A DNA stretch of 10,619 nucleotides, taken from contig CAADSV010000150.1 of NCBI GenBank assembly GCA_900751665.1, forward strand, positions 1 through 10,619. The letters run 5' to 3'. The DNA comes from an uncultured Collinsella sp. (GTDB lineage Bacteria; Actinomycetota; Coriobacteriia; Coriobacteriales; Coriobacteriaceae). Below, piece after piece: positions 1-6,469 of this stretch; within the stretch, counting starts at the first letter, position 1; each line of letters opens with the position of its first letter. A model generated the notes under the pieces. It saw only the letters and a list, made by a program, of their open reading frames with translations, did no database searches and was not told the origin of the DNA. The translations under genes were made by a program, and so were the position numbers.

Positions 1-74
1 CGCCCCCCCCCCCCCCCAGCACCGGGCCCCGGCTGGGGGGGGCGGGCGCCCCCCGCGCAAAAAAAACCCCGCCC
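1..74. other. Low-complexity contig edge, probably artefact
   Basis: The stretch is made of long C, G and A homopolymers (16 C near the start, 8 G, 8 A). It passes abruptly into normal folK coding sequence near position 75. A 14-base string at 44-57 recurs as the last 14 bases of the window. This fits low-quality sequence at a contig end better than biology. No function is assigned. Confidence 0.75.
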
Positions 75-230
75 CTGCCGCATCCGCTCATTGGCGAGCG
101 CGATTTTGTGCTGGTGCCGCTCGAGGACTTGATGCACGACCCGGCGCGGTTCTTCCGCTACAACGGCGTCGAGGTCAAGGAGCCCGAGGACCGCGTGGGC
201 CATATCGTGGGCGAATTGGGGCGTATGTAG
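3..230 (+). CDS. folK: FolK C-terminus (HPPK), partial at the 5' end
   Basis: This is the C-terminal part of 6-hydroxymethyl-7,8-dihydropterin pyrophosphokinase, a cytoplasmic folate-pathway enzyme that moves pyrophosphate from ATP to the pterin. The credible part starts near position 75 and reads LPHPLIGERDFVLVPLEDL, matching the family signature in which a P-H-P is followed by an E-R-x-F-V-L-x-P-L block near the C-terminus. The frame stays open to base 3, but the upstream codons lie in homopolymer noise, so the true sequence before ~75 is unknown. The stop codon at 228-230 touches the next start codon, which suggests co-transcription with the following gene. The protein could be part of a fusion with other folate domains; that cannot be seen here. 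Confidence 0.8.
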   Translation, partial: PPPPPSTGPRLGGAGAPRAKKTPPLPHPLIGERDFVLVPLEDLMHDPARFFRYNGVEVKEPEDRVGHIVGELGRM

Positions 231-932
231 ATGATCGAGATGAATGCTGTTGCCGCTGGCGCCGAGCTCGACGCGGCGCGCGACGCGGGCCGCGAGGGCA
301 TGTCCGCGGGCTGGTGCGCGTGGAGCGCGGGCGATGCATCGCTGATGTTTTCGCTGGTCGTGCGCCCCGATGTGAACATGCACGCCTTCCACGGCCTGCC
401 GTTTGTGGCCGCAATGGGTATGATGGATGCGCTCGCGGGCACGGCCGCAACGCCGGGCCTGGGGCTTGCCGGCAAAGTGGGCATCCAGTGGCCGAGCGAT
501 ATCGTGTGCGGTGCGCCTGCGTTTGAGACGTCGCTCGCGCGTGTTGCCGTGAACGGCGGTGCCGGTGCCGCGGGCATGTTCGGTGCCGTGACGGTGGATA
601 TTGAGCGTTCGGCACTGAGCGAGCTTGGCGTGGATATGGCTGACGAAGCGCTGGTCGAGGCGCTGGCCGCCGCCGTGTTGACCCGCGTGGATGCCTGGGC
701 GGTTGTCGCCAACACGCCACAGGGTGCTGCCGGTCCGCTGGCCCCCGTACTGGGCGAGTACTTCGACATGGTGCCGCTGCTCGGTCGCCAAGTTGCGGCG
801 GTGTCGCCCAACGGCTTGCCGCTTGCGGTCGGTGTGTTTGCGGGCCTGGACATCTGGGGCCGCGCGACCATCAAGACCGATGCCGGCGAGCAGGAGTTTC
901 CGCCCGAGGCCGTACGAATTCGCGGGCTGTAG
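231..932 (+). CDS. Divergent biotin-protein-ligase-like protein
   Basis: This 233-residue protein resembles the catalytic domain of biotin-[acetyl-CoA carboxylase] ligase (BirA/BPL, LplA superfamily). Seen: a segment S37-P46 that matches the family's L-x-x-S-L-x-x-R-P strand, the W87-P88-S89-D90 motif (usual form WPND), and a C-terminal I-W-G-R-A-x-I-K-T-D-A-G-E block near 206-220, like the small BPL C-terminal domain. Missing: an N-terminal DNA-binding HTH, the glycine/arginine-rich biotinoyl-AMP loop (GRGRRGR), and the lysine that normally follows the WPND region. It may therefore be a poor or inactive ligase, or a relative with another role. The start follows the folK stop directly, with a G-rich weak ribosome site (TTGGGG) at 216-221; a second ATG at 240 is possible. 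Its position near coaX agrees with a birA relative, since birA and coaX are often linked. Confidence 0.6.
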   Translation: MIEMNAVAAGAELDAARDAGREGMSAGWCAWSAGDASLMFSLVVRPDVNMHAFHGLPFVAAMGMMDALAGTAATPGLGLAGKVGIQWPSDIVCGAPAFETSLARVAVNGGAGAAGMFGAVTVDIERSALSELGVDMADEALVEALAAAVLTRVDAWAVVANTPQGAAGPLAPVLGEYFDMVPLLGRQVAAVSPNGLPLAVGVFAGLDIWGRATIKTDAGEQEFPPEAVRIRGL

Positions 933-936
933 CGCG

Positions 937-1010
937 GGGCGTTCGCGCCCAAAGATAGACATGACAACAAGACCCTCCTCGGCCTGTGCCGGGGAGGGTT
1001 TCGCCTATCT
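937..1010 (+). terminator. Double hairpin terminator after the BPL-like gene
   Basis: Just after the stop codon a GGGCG/CGCCC stem closed by a TTCG tetraloop lies at 937-950. A second, 12-bp stem follows, with ACCCTCCTCGGC (972-983) pairing with 988-999 through one G-U pair and a 4-base loop. The tail after it is short (TTTCG), so it is not a textbook rho-independent terminator. AGATAG (953-958) and CTATCT (1005-1010) can pair around the second stem and lengthen it. Confidence 0.55.
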
Positions 1011-1030
1011 GGGGAATGGGTTGCCAGCGC

Positions 1031-1073
1031 CCTATTCCTCAAAACTGAAAAATTTTCGTTTTTGAGGAATAGG
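1031..1073. repeat. Palindromic repeat, copy 1 (43 bp)
   Basis: Perfect 14-bp arms CCTATTCCTCAAAA (1031-1044) and its complement (1060-1073) enclose a 15-base centre that is itself nearly self-complementary (GAAAAATTTTC). It is the first of three copies around the ATPase gene. Its centre differs from that of copies 2 and 3. Confidence 0.9.
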
Positions 1074-1100
1074 ATTAAGGCAGCTCGGTCTTTCGCGAGG

Positions 1101-1115
1101 TATATTCGCTATAGA
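1101..1115 (+). promoter_or_regulatory. Weak candidate -10 region for the ATPase gene
   Basis: Between palindromes 1 and 2 there are TATATT (1101-1106) and TATAGA (1110-1115), either of which could be a -10 box. No good -35 hexamer stands at the right distance. If used, the transcript would begin within or next to palindrome 2, placing the hairpin at the 5' end of the mRNA. Confidence 0.25.
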
Positions 1116-1117
1116 GC

Positions 1118-1158
1118 CTATTCCTCAAAACTGAAAATTTTTCAATTTTGAGGAATAG
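1118..1158. repeat. Palindromic repeat, copy 2 (41 bp)
   Basis: Arms of 13 bp, CTATTCCTCAAAA (1118-1130) and its complement (1146-1158), surround the centre CTGAAAATTTTTCAA, which contains a further palindrome (TGAAAA-T-TTTTCA). The whole site can fold as one long hairpin. It ends 14 bases before the ribosome binding site of the ATPase gene, so it lies in that gene's promoter or leader. Confidence 0.9.
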
Positions 1159-1184
1159 CGATAAAAGACCGCGAGGAGGCCCCA

Positions 1185-2381
1185 ATGAAACTCATCAATA
1201 GAACGTCATATATGGACACGTTGACGAGCCTTATTGGCGTGCCGGACATCAAGGTCATCACGGGCATCCGTCGTAGCGGTAAATCAAAATTGCTCGAGGC
1301 CCTTCGCGATTACGTGGAGGCAAATCTGTCCAATTCGAATGTCATCCATATCAACTACAACCTCGATGAGTTCGAGAACCTGCTCGAGTATCACGCGCTG
1401 CTCGCCTATGTAAAAGAGCATCGAGTGTCCGGCAAACAAAACTTTCTGCTTATCGATGAAGTTCAGATGTGCGACGGTTTTGAGCGTGCGATCAACAGCC
1501 TCCACGCATCCGAGCAGTACGACATATTCATTACCGGATCGAATGCCTTTTTGCTGTCGAGCGATCTGTCGACGCTCTTTACGGGGCGTACGTTCGAGAT
1601 CGAGGTTTTCCCATTCTCGTTTGAGGAGTATCGTCTCTATGGCGACGAGGGCGAGGTCGACCGCGACTTCGATGAGTACACGAGAACCGGCGGTATGTCC
1701 GGCTCTTACCCTTATCCACTGCAGGAGCAGCGCTATCAATATCTCTCCAACGTCTTTAAGACGCTCATTGTGAGAGATATCGTGCAGCGGCATAACGTGA
1801 GAAACGAATCGGCGCTGCTGCGCATTGCCGATTACATGATGGACAACGTTTCCAACATTACGTCGGCACGCAACATTACTGATGCATTAAATGCGGATGG
1901 GCTAAAGATTACGAACAAGACGGTCGGCACGTACATGGGGTACCTGTGCGATGCGTTTGCCTTCTATAAAGTTCGTCGCTACGACATTCGCGGCAAAAAA
2001 TACCTTAAGAGCGGCGAGAAGTACTATCTGGCGGACCATGCGTTTAAATATGCACTTCTTGGTACACGTGATATGGATTGGGGACGCGTATACGAGAACA
2101 TGGTGGCAATCGAGCTGCTGCGTCGCGGATACGAGGTATACGTCGGCGTGCTCTATAAAAAGGAAATAGACTTTGTAGCAATCAAGCGGAGCGAGAAACT
2201 CTATATTCAAGTGAGCGACGATATCGGCTCGGATAAGACATTTGAACGCGAGATTTCGCCACTGCTGAGCATTGGCGATGCGTATCCCAAGATGATTCTC
2301 GCCCGCACGCATCACGAGGCCACGGATCGCGACGGAGTGCAGATCGTGGACCTGGCGAGGTGGCTGTGCGACGAGGCCTAG
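1185..2381 (+). CDS. AAA+ ATPase, DUF4143 family (COG1373-type)
   Basis: This 398-residue protein is a predicted ATPase of the AAA_14/DUF4143 type, a family whose cellular role is not settled. Seen: Walker A GIRRSGKS at 27-34, Walker B LLIDEVQ at 88-94, and a sensor-1-like ITGSNA at 116-121. The middle is helical. The C-terminal part carries E327-I-D329-F, followed by I341-Q-V-S344. This E-I-D-F/Q-V pattern resembles the PD-(D/E)XK nuclease-like core common at the C-terminus of these proteins; whether it cleaves anything is unknown. Length is normal for the family. The start has a strong GAGGAGG site (1173-1179). Two sampled lines have about 48-50% GC by hand count, against 65% in a line of the flavoprotein gene, which suggests acquisition by transfer. 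The gene is bracketed by palindromes (1031-1073, 1118-1158, 2386-2434) and appears to stand alone between two convergent housekeeping genes. Confidence 0.88.
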   Translation: MKLINRTSYMDTLTSLIGVPDIKVITGIRRSGKSKLLEALRDYVEANLSNSNVIHINYNLDEFENLLEYHALLAYVKEHRVSGKQNFLLIDEVQMCDGFERAINSLHASEQYDIFITGSNAFLLSSDLSTLFTGRTFEIEVFPFSFEEYRLYGDEGEVDRDFDEYTRTGGMSGSYPYPLQEQRYQYLSNVFKTLIVRDIVQRHNVRNESALLRIADYMMDNVSNITSARNITDALNADGLKITNKTVGTYMGYLCDAFAFYKVRRYDIRGKKYLKSGEKYYLADHAFKYALLGTRDMDWGRVYENMVAIELLRRGYEVYVGVLYKKEIDFVAIKRSEKLYIQVSDDIGSDKTFEREISPLLSIGDAYPKMILARTHHEATDRDGVQIVDLARWLCDEA

Positions 2382-2385
2382 CAGA

Positions 2386-2434
2386 AAGCCTATTCCTCAA
2401 AACTGAAAATTTTTCAATTTTGAGGAATAGGCTT
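2386..2434. repeat. Palindromic repeat, copy 3 (49 bp)
   Basis: This is the longest copy. Arms of 17 bp, AAGCCTATTCCTCAAAA (2386-2402) and its perfect complement (2418-2434), surround the same 15-base centre as copy 2 (CTGAAAATTTTTCAA). It begins 4 bases after the ATPase stop codon and lies between the convergent ATPase and coaX genes, so it could end transcripts from both sides. No T-run follows on either strand, so it is not a standard terminator. Confidence 0.9.
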
Positions 2435-2488
2435 GGCGAACGTTTGCGGGGGCTGTGGCATCGGGCGTGCTCGACTTAAGCCCCTGCT

Positions 2489-3262
2489 CTATCCCAGCTC
2501 CTGCATGCGGCGGTAGATTTCGCAGATACCCTTGATGGTGAGCTGTCCGTCGACCACGTCGAAGGCATCGGTCGAATCGGCGACGATGCTGGCGAGACCG
2601 CCCGTGGCGATAACGGTGGCATCCTCGCGGCCCAGCTCGCGCTTCATGCGCGCGACCAGGCCCTCAGCCATGGCGGCGGCGCCCATCACGGCGCCGACCT
2701 TGATGCACTCCTCGGTATCGCGGCCGATGGCGTGCTCGGGCGCCTCGAGCGGAACGCTGGCGAGCTTGGCGGCTCGGGCGGCGAGCGCGTCCATCGAAAT
2801 GCGGATGCCCGGCGCGATCGCTCCGCCAATGTAATAACCGTCCTCATCGATGACGTCGATATTGGTCGCGGTGCCAAAGTCCACCACGATCGCCGGCGCG
2901 CCATAGAAGGTCTCGGCAGCGACGGCGTTGGCGATGCGGTCGGCACCAACGGCCTGGGGGCGCGCCGCCCGCAGCTTGGTTACGGCGGCCGTCTGCGGCC
3001 CGATGACGATGGCGTCCGCGGCAATGCGGTCGGCCACGGCGTGCCACTCGCGCGAGAGCTGCGGCACCACGCCCGCAAAGGCGATCGCGTCGACCGCATC
3101 GAGCGAAAGGCCGTACATCTTAAAGAAACCCATCAGGCGCACATGGATCTCGTCGGCGGTATAGGAGCGGTCGGTGGGCATGCGCCACGACTGCACCAGC
3201 TCGTCTCCGTCAAACAGGCCCATGGCCGTCTGCGTGTTTCCCATATCGATAGCGAGCAGCAT
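2489..3262 (-). CDS. coaX: Type III pantothenate kinase (CoaX)
   Basis: CoaX phosphorylates pantothenate, the first step of coenzyme A synthesis, in the cytoplasm. The type III enzyme belongs to the ASKHA fold and is known to need a monovalent cation and to escape CoA feedback. Seen in 257 residues: the phosphate-1 loop D6-M-G-N-T10, the substrate motif G106-A-D-R109, the phosphate-2 loop D128-F-G-T-A-T133, G146-G-A-I-A-P-G-I153, and a late A-T-G-G adenosine segment. Length is normal (about 255). The start is chosen at 3262 because GGGAG on the minus strand (3268-3272) sits 5 bases upstream; an in-frame ATG 7 codons earlier (3283) has no such site. The gene is convergent with the ATPase gene and appears monocistronic in this window. 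A birA-like gene lies on the other side of the ATPase block. Confidence 0.95.
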   Translation of the reverse strand: MLLAIDMGNTQTAMGLFDGDELVQSWRMPTDRSYTADEIHVRLMGFFKMYGLSLDAVDAIAFAGVVPQLSREWHAVADRIAADAIVIGPQTAAVTKLRAARPQAVGADRIANAVAAETFYGAPAIVVDFGTATNIDVIDEDGYYIGGAIAPGIRISMDALAARAAKLASVPLEAPEHAIGRDTEECIKVGAVMGAAAMAEGLVARMKRELGREDATVIATGGLASIVADSTDAFDVVDGQLTIKGICEIYRRMQELG

Positions 3263-3298
3263 GTCTACTCCCGGTGTCGGCATAAAAGGACGCGCACC

Positions 3299-3304
3299 AT
3301 TGTA
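3299..3304 (-). promoter_or_regulatory. Candidate -10 box of coaX
   Basis: TACAAT on the minus strand lies 36 bases upstream of the chosen coaX start, a fitting distance for a short leader. No convincing -35 hexamer is visible 16-18 bases further upstream. Confidence 0.3.
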
Positions 3305-3398
3305 TACGTGCCGTCGACGGCGCTCGGCTGCGATTCGTTTACGGTGATAGGGGCTGAGGGGTTTAAATATGAAGGAATTATGCTCTACGAGATTTTCC

Positions 3399-3427
3399 TT
3401 GCCGTTTACCGAACTCCCGCGTAATAT
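3399..3427 (+). promoter_or_regulatory. Promoter of the initiator tRNA
   Basis: TTGCCG (3399-3404) and TAATAT (3422-3427) stand 17 bases apart, a near-consensus housekeeping sigma promoter. The mature tRNA begins 32 bases downstream of the -10 box, leaving a short 5' leader for RNase P. Confidence 0.7.
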
Positions 3428-3458
3428 TCTTTCTTGCGCATATGAGGCGCCCAGACAT

Positions 3459-3535
3459 TGCGGGGTGGAGCAGTCTGGTAGCTCGCCGGGCTCATAACCC
3501 GGAGGTCGTAGGTTCAAATCCTGCCCCCGCGACCA
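3459..3535 (+). tRNA. tRNA-fMet (CAT), initiator
   Basis: This 77-nt cloverleaf has its CCA encoded. The anticodon CAT is at 3493-3495. Seen: three consecutive G-C pairs at the base of the anticodon stem (CCGGG / CCCGG), a D-stem GAGC/GCTC with a 9-base D-loop, a T-loop TTCAAAT, and acceptor strands TGCGGGG and CCCCGCG. The three G-C pairs and the lack of a Watson-Crick pair at 1-72 are known marks of the bacterial initiator. Here position 1-72 is U-G, where many bacteria have C-A. The gene has its own promoter and terminator. Confidence 0.97.
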
Positions 3536-3544
3536 AGAACTTAC

Positions 3545-3574
3545 AGCTCGTCGGCCTAGCCGGCGAGCTTTTTT
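3545..3574 (+). terminator. Rho-independent terminator of tRNA-fMet
   Basis: AGCTCGTCGGC (3545-3555) pairs with 3559-3569 over 11 bp with one G-U pair and a CTA loop, followed by six T (3569-3574). It begins 9 bases after the tRNA end. Confidence 0.92.
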
Positions 3575-3583
3575 GTTATTTCG

Positions 3584-3601
3584 GGACCGTGTTTTCGGTC
3601 C
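3584..3601. repeat. Small hairpin after the tRNA terminator
   Basis: GGACCG (3584-3589) and CGGTCC (3596-3601) form a perfect 6-bp stem with loop TGTTTT. It lies between the terminator and the hairpin array and resembles the centre of array unit 2, but it lacks the array arms. Its role is unknown. Confidence 0.5.
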
Positions 3602-3623
3602 AATTCTCGGCCTCTCAAACAAA

Positions 3624-3922
3624 ATCTCGACCTGTAACATCTAGACCCGATTTAGGCGGCTAGGTGTTACAGATCGAGATATACCGGTGGGTTGGGTCGT
3701 GTTTGTCTAAATCTGTAACACGAGGGACGGTTTTTGCCGAGTAACCGTTACAGATTGAGATTTTCTAGCAGGCGGGTTTGGTTCGTCTCGATCTGTAACA
3801 GATAGGGGCCAAAAGTGGGCCTAGCTGTTACAGATCTAGATTGTTGAGGATGGGCCGAGAGGAATGTCTCGATCTGTAACAGTAAGACCCGGTTTTGTCG
3901 CGTAACTGTTACAGATTGAGAT
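3624..3922. repeat. Array of four 57-nt hairpin units, ~80-nt period
   Basis: Four inverted-repeat units lie at 3624-3680, 3705-3761, 3785-3841 and 3866-3922, so starts are 81, 80 and 81 bases apart with 23-24 bases between units. Each unit has an arm close to TCTCGATCTGTAACA, a 21-27 base centre, and the complementary arm TGTTACAGATYGAGA. Seen another way, eight ~16-bp half-sites alternate in orientation about every 40 bases. The centres are related: units 1, 2 and 4 contain a C-rich start, a T-run and a GGCG-like end, and the centre of unit 3 fits when read on the opposite strand. Arms differ from unit to unit, often with one or two mismatches inside a stem. The array lies between the initiator tRNA unit and the flavoprotein gene. 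No coding potential is seen. Confidence 0.9.
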
Positions 3923-3986
3923 AAACCGACGGGCCGCCCCGCCCATCCCCATCCACCTGCCGCTACCTGCTGTCCGCCGATTTCCG

Positions 3987-4016
3987 TTGCGCTGCTGTAT
4001 TCCCATGCCATATCCT
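3987..4016 (+). promoter_or_regulatory. Weak candidate promoter for the flavoprotein gene
   Basis: TTGCGC (3987-3992) and TATCCT (4011-4016) are 18 bases apart, and the gene starts 52 bases downstream of the -10 box. Both hexamers are only partial matches. The rest of 3923-4068 shows nothing else that I can name. Confidence 0.3.
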
Positions 4017-4054
4017 CTAGATAACTACGCGGCATCATCGCCGCCGCGCCTACA

Positions 4055-4062
4055 AGAGAGGA
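4055..4062 (+). promoter_or_regulatory. Ribosome binding site that decides the flavoprotein start
   Basis: AGAGAGGA ends directly before an ATG at 4063, too close to serve it, but 6 bases before a second in-frame ATG at 4069. The second ATG is therefore preferred. Confidence 0.75.
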
Positions 4063-4068
4063 ATGTCC

Positions 4069-6099
4069 ATGACCACACCTGCATCCAAGCTGCTCCAGCC
4101 CATTACGGTTGGCCCCCTTGAGCTCAAGAACCGCATTATGTTTCCGCCGCTGACCACCGGCTACGAGGAGCGTGACGGTTCCATCGGCGAGCGCAGCCTG
4201 GCTTTTTACGAGCGCTTGGCCCGTGGCGGCGTGAGCTACATCGTCATCGGCGACGTCGCTCCCGTCATGACCGCAAGCCCCACGCCCAAGCTGGCAACCG
4301 ACGCCCAGATCCCCACGTTTAAGGCGCTGGCCGATGCCGTCCACAAGCACGGCGCCAAGGTCGCGCTGCAGCTGTTCCACCCCGAGTACGATGTGCCCGG
4401 TGTCGGCCGCATGGTTATGGGCTCCATGGCTGCCGCCAAGGCCGCGCAGAAGGCCAAGGCCGCCGGCGACGAGGAGACCTTTGCCGCCAAGATGGCCGAG
4501 TCCAACGAGATCCGCAACCAGGCCTACGCCAAGCTGCATCACGACATGCAGCACTTTGTGAACGAGGCGAGCGTAGAGCAACTCACCCAGATCAAGGAGG
4601 CCATCGCTGCCTCGGCCGCCCGTGCGCAGCAGGCCGGCATCGACGCCATCGAGGTCCACGGCGATCGTCTGGTGGGTTCGCTGTGCTCGGCCATCCTCAA
4701 CCAGCGCACCGACGAGTACGGCGGCTCGTTCGAGAACCGCGTTCGCTACGCGCTGGAGGTCGTCGCTGCCATTAAGGAAGCCGCGCCGCAGCTGATGGTG
4801 GAGTACAAGCTCCCCGTGATCATGGAGAACCCCGACGGCACGCCGCGCGGCAAGGGCGGCCTGCAGCCCGACGAGGCCTGCGAGTTCGCCAAGCTGCGCG
4901 AGGGCGCGGGCATCGATATGATCCAGGTCGCACAGGCCAACCACACCGGCAACATGGGCGACACCATTCCGCCCATGGGCGCCATGCCCTACAACTGGAC
5001 GCTGCCCGTGGCCGAGCGCGTCAAGGCCCTGGTTTCCGTGCCGGTGGCAACCGTCGGCCGTGTTGTCTCGGTCGAGGCCGGCGAGAAGATTCTGGAAGAC
5101 GGCGCGGCCGACATTATCGCCTATGGCCGCTCGCTCATGTGCGACCCCGACATTGCGCTGAAGGCCGCCACGGGTGAGCCCATCCGCGAGTGCCTCAACT
5201 GCAACAAGGGCTGCGTCGACGCGATTCAAAACCGCAAGTACATCTCGTGCGTGCTCAATGCCGAGAACGGTGACGAGGCGACCATCGCCATCAAGCCGGG
5301 CGAGGGCGACAAGAAGATCGCCGTGGTGGGCGGCGGCATCGCCGGCCTGGAGGCCGCACGCGTGGCGGCCAAGCGCGGCTACGACGTGACCATCTACGAG
5401 GCGAGCGATCACTTGGGCGGCCAGATTGTGCTGGCGGCTGCGCCTCCGCGCAAGGACGAGATCATGCGCTCGGTCGAGTACTACGAGAAGATTCTGCCTG
5501 GCCTGGGCGTGAAGGTTGAGCTCAGCCATGCCGCTACCGCTGAGGACCTCAACGCCGCCGACGCCGCGATTGTGGCTGTGGGCGCGCACGACGTGGTCAT
5601 CCCCGTTCCGGGTGCCGACTCGGACAAGGTCGTCTCGAGCTGGGACGTGCTGGCCGGCAAGGTGGAGCTTACGGGCCGCGTCGCCGTCATTGGCGGTGGC
5701 CTGGTGGGCACCGAGACTGCCGAGTACCTGCTGCAGCGCGGCTGCGAGGTGGCGATTGTCGAGATGCTCGACAAGATTGCCGCGGGCGAGTCCGAGACCA
5801 TTCTGCCGCTGATTATGAGCGACTTTGCAGAGCACAACGTGGAGCAGCACGTGAAGACCCGCCTGACCGCCATTACCGACGAGGGCGTGGAGGCCATTCG
5901 CACTACCGAGGACGGCGCCGAGGAGCCGGTAAAGATCGCCTGCGATTACGTGGTGATGGCCGTGGGCTCCAAGGCCAACGCGTTTGACCTGGATGGCGTG
6001 ACGGTGCCCGTGACCTGCGCGGGAGACTGCTCGGGCGAGCGCACCGCCGACATCGCGAGCGCCATTCGCACGGCATATCACGCGGCCAACGAGCTGTAG
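4069..6099 (+). CDS. FMN/4Fe-4S/FAD oxidoreductase, OYE-dienoyl-CoA reductase family
   Basis: This 676-residue cytoplasmic flavoprotein has the layout of bacterial 2,4-dienoyl-CoA reductase (FadH) and the bile-acid enzymes BaiCD/BaiH. In such enzymes NAD(P)H gives electrons to FAD, which pass through a 4Fe-4S cluster to FMN and reduce a C=C bond. Seen: an N-terminal TIM-barrel domain (about 5-345) opening with a P-L-x-L-K-N-R block and carrying H104 and R213-T-D-E-Y-G-G219; cluster cysteines C375, C378, C382 and C394; an FAD-binding G421-G-G-I-A-G426; and a second dinucleotide site G542-G-G-L-V-G547. Length matches the family (~640-730). Odd points: an Ala/Lys-rich helical stretch at about 108-171 inside the barrel, and H197-G-D-R-L where many OYE relatives have HxxH. 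The substrate cannot be told; an enoate, dienoyl-CoA or steroid-like compound is possible. It appears monocistronic, with a terminator at 6175-6210. An ATG at 4063 would add two residues. Confidence 0.9.
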   Translation: MTTPASKLLQPITVGPLELKNRIMFPPLTTGYEERDGSIGERSLAFYERLARGGVSYIVIGDVAPVMTASPTPKLATDAQIPTFKALADAVHKHGAKVALQLFHPEYDVPGVGRMVMGSMAAAKAAQKAKAAGDEETFAAKMAESNEIRNQAYAKLHHDMQHFVNEASVEQLTQIKEAIAASAARAQQAGIDAIEVHGDRLVGSLCSAILNQRTDEYGGSFENRVRYALEVVAAIKEAAPQLMVEYKLPVIMENPDGTPRGKGGLQPDEACEFAKLREGAGIDMIQVAQANHTGNMGDTIPPMGAMPYNWTLPVAERVKALVSVPVATVGRVVSVEAGEKILEDGAADIIAYGRSLMCDPDIALKAATGEPIRECLNCNKGCVDAIQNRKYISCVLNAENGDEATIAIKPGEGDKKIAVVGGGIAGLEAARVAAKRGYDVTIYEASDHLGGQIVLAAAPPRKDEIMRSVEYYEKILPGLGVKVELSHAATAEDLNAADAAIVAVGAHDVVIPVPGADSDKVVSSWDVLAGKVELTGRVAVIGGGLVGTETAEYLLQRGCEVAIVEMLDKIAAGESETILPLIMSDFAEHNVEQHVKTRLTAITDEGVEAIRTTEDGAEEPVKIACDYVVMAVGSKANAFDLDGVTVPVTCAGDCSGERTADIASAIRTAYHAANEL

Positions 6100-6174
6100 T
6101 TGAGCATCGCGGCCAGGCGGGGCGGTAGCACGGATTCGTCTCGCCCGGCTGTGTTCCGTCGGGTGTCAATCGGT

Positions 6175-6214
6175 GCGGGGCCTGCAAGCGCAGCAGGTCC
6201 CGCCCTTTTTGTTT
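6175..6214 (+). terminator. Rho-independent terminator of the flavoprotein gene
   Basis: GCGGGGCCTGC (6175-6185) pairs with 6193-6203 over 11 bp with one G-U pair and a 7-base loop, followed after CC by TTTTTGTTTT. Confidence 0.88.
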
Positions 6215-6419
6215 TGCTCCGGTGGATGGCAATGAGCGGTAATCATGAGGAGTGAGGGCGTCTACTGCCTCGCAGATCACTTAAAATTATTGGGGGAGGG
6301 GTTAATAACCATATCCTCTATACCAAAGGACATAAAGAGATGCCAATTTTGTTGACAAGCGAATGACGATTAGCCGTGAGTCAGCTACCAGCGTAAATAA
6401 TCGCTAAAGAAATGTCGTA

Positions 6420-6433
6420 ATTTGGTGCCAAAT
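6420..6433. promoter_or_regulatory. Operator-like palindrome
   Basis: ATTTGG and CCAAAT form a perfect 6-2-6 inverted repeat about 40-60 bases upstream of the candidate promoter of the HTH gene. The size fits a dimeric repressor or activator site. The regulator is unknown. Confidence 0.4.
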
Positions 6434-6469
6434 GCCCAGATAACGCCGCGTCTATTTTAATTAACTGCT

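Noticed and set aside
3263..3640. An N-terminal extension of CoaX by about 126 residues
   Set aside because: The extension would be translated from the complement of tRNA-fMet, and the start at 3262 has a proper ribosome site and the family's normal N-terminus.
3624..3922. A CRISPR array
   Set aside because: The repeats alternate in orientation, the intervening segments are related to each other rather than unique, and no cas gene is present in the window.
3459..3922. A tRNA-targeted integrative element beginning at the fMet gene
   Set aside because: No integrase, no repeated copy of the tRNA 3' end and no direct attachment repeat are visible.
3748..6081. A 777-codon open frame on the minus strand opposite the flavoprotein gene
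   Set aside because: It is the mirror of a strongly supported gene in GC-rich DNA, is rich in Gly/Ala/His/Leu without any domain, and runs through the hairpin array.
6309..6320. A 12-base match (CCATATCCTCTA) to 4008-4019 near the flavoprotein promoter
   Set aside because: A few 12-base matches are expected by chance in a window of this length.
6246..6356. A short plus-strand ORF of about 36 codons after the flavoprotein terminator
   Set aside because: There is no ribosome site, no recognisable protein, and it lies in AT-rich DNA with many chance frames.
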